NCBI GenBank assembly: GCA_028819505.1
Contig: JAPPLH010000003.1
Span: 147,998-211,501, forward strand
From: Acidimicrobiaceae bacterium
GTDB lineage: Bacteria; Actinomycetota; Acidimicrobiia; Acidimicrobiales; Aldehydirespiratoraceae
Direction of reading: 5' to 3'
DNA: 63,504 bases
The notes beneath the pieces are model-generated. The model did not search any database, was not told the DNA's origin, and saw only the letters and a list, made by a program, of their open reading frames with translations. Below, piece after piece: positions 60,570 through 63,504 of this stretch. Each line of letters begins with the position of its first letter. Within the stretch, counting starts at the first letter, position 1. The position numbers and the translations under genes are program-made.

Positions 60570-61862
60570 TCAGGCGTCGGCGGCGGCGAGAGCCCCGACG
60601 AGGGCGGCGGCGCCCTCGTCGATCTCGGCCGCGCTGACATTGAGCATGGGGGTGACCCGGATCACGTTGCCGTAGAGGCCTCCCTTGCCGACCAGCAGGC
60701 CCCGGTCCCGGCAGGCCTCAAGCACCGCTCCGGCGCGGGCCGCGTCGGGCTCGATGGAGCCGGGATGCACGAACTCCATGGCCTGCATCAGCCCGCGGCC
60801 CCGCAGCTCGGCCACGAAGTCGGCCTGCTCCACCGCCGGGGTCAGAGCTTCCACCAGCCGCCGGCCCATGGCCAGCGCGTTGGCCTGGAGGTCGTCCTCC
60901 AGCACCCGGCGCAGGGTGGCCCGCCCCGCGGCGGCCGACAGCGGGTTGCCGCCGAAGGTGGAGAACTGGAGCGCACCGATGGAGTCGAAGATCTCGGCGC
61001 GTCCCACCACGCCGGCCAGGGTGATGCCGTTGCCGACCCCCTTGGCGAAGGTGAGCATGTCGGGCAAGATCCCGTGGGCCTCGTAGCCCCAGAAGTGCTC
61101 GCCGGTGCGGCCCCAGCCGGTCTGCACCTCGTCGGAGATGAACAGGATCCCGTGGGACGCCAGCACCTTTCCCATGGCCCCGAAGAAGCCGTCGGGGGGC
61201 ACCGCGAACCCGCCCACGCCCTGGATGGGCTCGGCGATCATGGCGGCCACGTCCCCCGAGGTGGTCATGTCGATGAGTTGCACGAGGTCGTCGACGCACG
61301 CTGTGGTGTATGCGTCGTCGTCGAGGTGGCGGAACGGGCTGCGCAGCCGGTAGCCGCCCTGGACGAAGGTCACGTTGAGGCCGGTGAGGCTGGTCGACGA
61401 CCAGCTCCGGTGGGCGGTCACGGCCTGGGCCGAGAACGTGCGCCCGTGGTAGCTGTTGCGCATGGCCAGGATCTGGTTGGAGCCGCGGTGCACGGTGGCC
61501 ATGAGCAGCGCGGCGTCGTTGGCCTCGCTCCCCGAGGGCGTGAAGAACACCCGGGCGTCGTCGATGCCCGACACCCGGGCCACGTCCTCGGCGAAGGCGA
61601 TCATCGGCTCGCTCAGATACAGCGTCGATGTGTGCATCACCTTGGCCGCCTGCTGCTGCACGGCGGCCACCACGCTGGGCTCGGCGTGGCCGATCATGGT
61701 GGTGAGCACCCCGCCGAAGAAGTCGAGGTAGCGACGGCCCTCGACGTCCCACACATAGCTGCCCTCGCCCCTGTCGATCGAGATCGGCCGGTCGTAGAGC
61801 AGGTGCAGGAAGCTGGGGAGCGCCGAGGCGTACCGCTCGGCCAGTTCAGCGTTGGTGGTCAT
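60570..61862 (-). CDS. Class III aminotransferase
   Basis: A 430-residue PLP enzyme of the omega-aminotransferase/AGXT2-like group. Visible are FLDFFGGVLTTMIGHA, SGSEANDAALLMA with the phosphate-binding turn, SYHGRTFSAQA, ISDEVQTGWGRTG with the PLP-ring Asp, and the Schiff-base Lys in TFAKGVGNGITLAGVVG. It would transfer amino groups to pyruvate or glyoxylate. It is on the same strand as the amine oxidase at 61944-63344 and 81 bp after it, so the two may act on the same amine. Confidence 0.9.
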   Translation of the reverse strand: MTTNAELAERYASALPSFLHLLYDRPISIDRGEGSYVWDVEGRRYLDFFGGVLTTMIGHAEPSVVAAVQQQAAKVMHTSTLYLSEPMIAFAEDVARVSGIDDARVFFTPSGSEANDAALLMATVHRGSNQILAMRNSYHGRTFSAQAVTAHRSWSSTSLTGLNVTFVQGGYRLRSPFRHLDDDAYTTACVDDLVQLIDMTTSGDVAAMIAEPIQGVGGFAVPPDGFFGAMGKVLASHGILFISDEVQTGWGRTGEHFWGYEAHGILPDMLTFAKGVGNGITLAGVVGRAEIFDSIGALQFSTFGGNPLSAAAGRATLRRVLEDDLQANALAMGRRLVEALTPAVEQADFVAELRGRGLMQAMEFVHPGSIEPDAARAGAVLEACRDRGLLVGKGGLYGNVIRVTPMLNVSAAEIDEGAAALVGALAAADA

Positions 61863-61943
61863 GCGCCAGATTATGCCTTCGTTGGGCCCGGTCCGGGTGC
61901 GGCCCGTTCGCCCGGACAGCCCCTGGATGACCGCTGCAAGCCG

Positions 61944-63344
61944 TCAGTCGTTGCGGATCTTGCTGGCCAGCGCTACCGCGGCTTTGGCCTCGCGGTTGGT
62001 GCGGTACTCGTACATGTCGGCGCCGGCCAGCATCCAGCGGCTGCCCCGCACGCCCAGCCACCGGAAGGGCTCGGGCTCCCAGCGGCGGTGGTGGACGCCC
62101 ACCCACGGCAGGTCGACCCGCTCGGAGTCGGCGCCGGTGATCAGGTCGGCCAGGGTGCGGCCGGCCAGGTTCGACGGCGCCACGCCCTCCCCCACGTACC
62201 CGCCCGCACCGGCAGTGCCGGCGGCCCGGTCGAAGTGCACGAAGGGGGTCCAGTTGCGGGGCACGGCGAGCACACCGCCCCACCGGTGGGTGATCCGGGC
62301 GCCCGACAGCGCCGGGAACAGGTCCACCAGCGTGCGGTGTATGCGCTCGTGCGATCGGTGATGGCGCTCCACCGACGGGCTGATCCGCGATCCGTACAGG
62401 TAGGGGACTCCCCGGCCGCCGAACGCGATGCGGTCGTCGGCGGTGCGCTGGCCGTAGATCACCATGTAGCGGTCGTCAGCGAAGGTGGGCCGGTCAGCCA
62501 GGCCGATCCCGTCGAAGGTCGACTGCGGGAGCGGCTCGGTGCCGATCATCAGCGAGTAGACGGGCAGCAGCTGGCGCCTGCGGCCCCGCAGGTCCCGGGT
62601 GTAGGCCTCCGTGGCCCGCACCACCACCTCGGCCCGCACCGTGCCCCGGTCGGTCAGCACCCGGCCGGGCTCGACGGCGACCGCGGCCGTCTGCTCCACG
62701 ATGGTCGCGCCTCGCCGCTCCACCGCCTCGGCCAGGCCTCGCACCAGCCGGGCCGGGTCCACCGCCGCGCAGGGGGCGTAGAGGATGCCGCTCAGCACGT
62801 CGGTGGCGTTGGCGTGGCTGCGGGCCTCGTCCGCGGTGAGCAGCCGGATCTCGTCCTCGTTGAGCCCCAGCTCATGATCATGGGCCACCTCAGCAGCCTG
62901 GCGCTCGGCTTGGGGGCGGTTGCGGGCTAAGCGGATCACCCCGCCCTTGTGGTAGCCGCAGTCGATGCCCTCGGCGGCAGTGACCCGGCCGATCTCGTCG
63001 ACGCTGTCGAAGATGGCCCGAGAAAAACGCAGCGAAGCGGGCAGGTCGGCTAGGGCTGCGTACTTCTTGATCCCCGCCGCCAGTTCGCCCACCGCCCAGC
63101 CGCCGTTGCGGCCCGAGGCACCGAAGCCGCAGATGTCGCGCTCGATCACGGTCACCCGCAGCGTCGGGTCGAGCTGTCGCAGGTAGTAGGCGGTCCACAG
63201 CCCGGTGTACCCGCCGCCCACGATGGCCACATCGGCGTCGGCGTCACTGTTGAGCGCGGGCCTGGGTTCGAGTGAGCCGGGATACGTGTCGAGCCACATC
63301 GACCGTTCGCGGTAACGGGCGTCCGAGGCCGGGCCGGGGGGCAT
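61944..63344 (-). CDS. PuuB-like FAD-dependent amine oxidoreductase
   Basis: A 466-residue DAO-family flavoenzyme. YRERSMWLDTYPG is the usual lead-in of this group, the dinucleotide-binding motif is VAIVGGGYTGLWTAYYL, and GFGASGRNGGWAVGEL follows. Similar proteins include gamma-glutamylputrescine oxidase. The C-terminal FAD-contact region is THRWGGVLAVPRNWTP and GYVGEGVAPSNLAGRTLADL. It probably oxidises an amine to an aldehyde with release of ammonia or amine. I chose ATG 63344; ATG 63299 is also possible and 63368 less so. Two 47-bp palindromes lie just upstream. Confidence 0.86.
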   Translation of the reverse strand: MPPGPASDARYRERSMWLDTYPGSLEPRPALNSDADADVAIVGGGYTGLWTAYYLRQLDPTLRVTVIERDICGFGASGRNGGWAVGELAAGIKKYAALADLPASLRFSRAIFDSVDEIGRVTAAEGIDCGYHKGGVIRLARNRPQAERQAAEVAHDHELGLNEDEIRLLTADEARSHANATDVLSGILYAPCAAVDPARLVRGLAEAVERRGATIVEQTAAVAVEPGRVLTDRGTVRAEVVVRATEAYTRDLRGRRRQLLPVYSLMIGTEPLPQSTFDGIGLADRPTFADDRYMVIYGQRTADDRIAFGGRGVPYLYGSRISPSVERHHRSHERIHRTLVDLFPALSGARITHRWGGVLAVPRNWTPFVHFDRAAGTAGAGGYVGEGVAPSNLAGRTLADLITGADSERVDLPWVGVHHRRWEPEPFRWLGVRGSRWMLAGADMYEYRTNREAKAAVALASKIRND

Positions 63345-63382
63345 CCGCCAACTGTACGCTCGCCGCATCCGGGCTCACCCGC

Positions 63383-63429
63383 GAATTGGCAGCACCACGC
63401 ACGCCACCCGTGCATAACACTGCCAATTC
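63383..63429. repeat. 47-bp two-tier palindrome, copy D1
   Basis: GAATTGGCAGC, ACCAC, GCACG, CCACC, CGTGC, ATAAC, ACTGCCAATTC. The innermost pair of the outer stem is mismatched (C-A). It lies 38 bp upstream of the amine oxidase start. Confidence 0.93.
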
Positions 63430-63453
63430 CCCAACAACGCCGGACCACACCGC

Positions 63454-63500
63454 GAATTGGCAGCACCACGCACGCCACCCGTGCATAACACTGCCAATTC
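63454..63500. repeat. 47-bp two-tier palindrome, copy D2
   Basis: Identical to D1 over all 47 bases, starting 71 bp further on. It ends four bases before the window edge, so more copies may follow. Confidence 0.93.
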
Positions 63501-63504
63501 CCCA

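Noticed and set aside
59286-62930. A 1214-residue plus-strand frame
   Set aside because: It is antisense or out of frame to DUF1015, the class III aminotransferase and the amine oxidase, all of which have clear family matches.
20305-63500. The paired 47-bp palindromes as CRISPR repeats
   Set aside because: Each unit is a nearly complete hairpin, arrays never exceed two units, spacers are only 24-25 bp, copies are spread over four loci and no cas gene is present.

Overview
The window is about 63.5 kb of high-GC DNA with tightly packed, often ATGA-overlapping genes on both strands. An F420-type luciferase-like oxidoreductase, leaderless toxin-antitoxin promoters, several leucine-type ABC transporters and the general codon use point to an actinobacterium, most likely of the class Acidimicrobiia. 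That placement is inference; there is no rRNA gene here, and I recognised no tRNA gene by eye. A glutaminyl-tRNA synthetase and a selenocysteine codon are both unusual for actinobacteria.

Layout. 1-8.0 kb: a truncated membrane-anchored protein with 12-residue repeats, a thioesterase, a fumarylacetoacetate-hydrolase-family enzyme and a complete four-gene Liv-type ABC transporter. 8.0-14.9 kb: a defence and accessory stretch with an AAA ATPase, a MazEF-like pair and a complete type III restriction-modification system. 15-18.8 kb: an LLM oxidoreductase, GlnS and a class V aminotransferase. 18.9-23.3 kb: homoprotocatechuate meta-cleavage genes (hpaE, hpaF, hpaG, a succinate-semialdehyde-type dehydrogenase), with hpaH displaced to 36.4 kb. 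23.4-24.0 kb: a VapBC pair. 24.1-33.3 kb: an AraC regulator divergent from a seven-gene operon encoding a nitrilase, an aldoxime-dehydratase homologue, a complete uptake ABC transporter (with a permease-ATPase fusion) and a P450. 33.3-36.4 kb: a scarred accessory stretch with a MITE-like element, a formate/nitrite-channel fragment, a toxin-antitoxin-like trio and an ATPase whose partner gene is broken. 36.4-43.0 kb: a formate dehydrogenase locus whose alpha subunit is split over two genes and whose catalytic half reads through an in-frame UGA followed by a textbook bacterial SECIS hairpin, so it is a selenoprotein; a BKACE-family gene leads the locus. 43-45 kb: ProS. 45.0-60.5 kb: a one-carbon region (IclR regulator, EtfAB, dimethylglycine-dehydrogenase-like enzyme, Fhs, MetF-like, FolD, SerA-like, DUF1015), interrupted by an AbiEi/DUF559 protein, RmuC and a class II aldolase. 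60.5-63.4 kb: a class III aminotransferase and a PuuB-like amine oxidase.

How the parts fit. The dimethylglycine-dehydrogenase-like enzyme would strip N-methyl groups onto tetrahydrofolate and pass electrons to EtfAB. FolD and reversed Fhs would turn methylene-THF into formate plus ATP, and the selenocysteine formate dehydrogenase would oxidise formate to CO2 with NADH. A shared palindrome, GTTCCG-N5-CGGAAC, lies in both divergent promoter regions of the one-carbon genes, and the IclR gene is the last gene of one of the operons it would control. A second, separate module is the oxime/nitrile operon.

The window also carries a family of seven 47-bp two-tier palindromes, mostly in pairs about 71 bp apart, plus a duplicated 49-bp hairpin and a 37-bp GC-rich repeat. 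These are intergenic repeats that ordinary gene annotation would miss.
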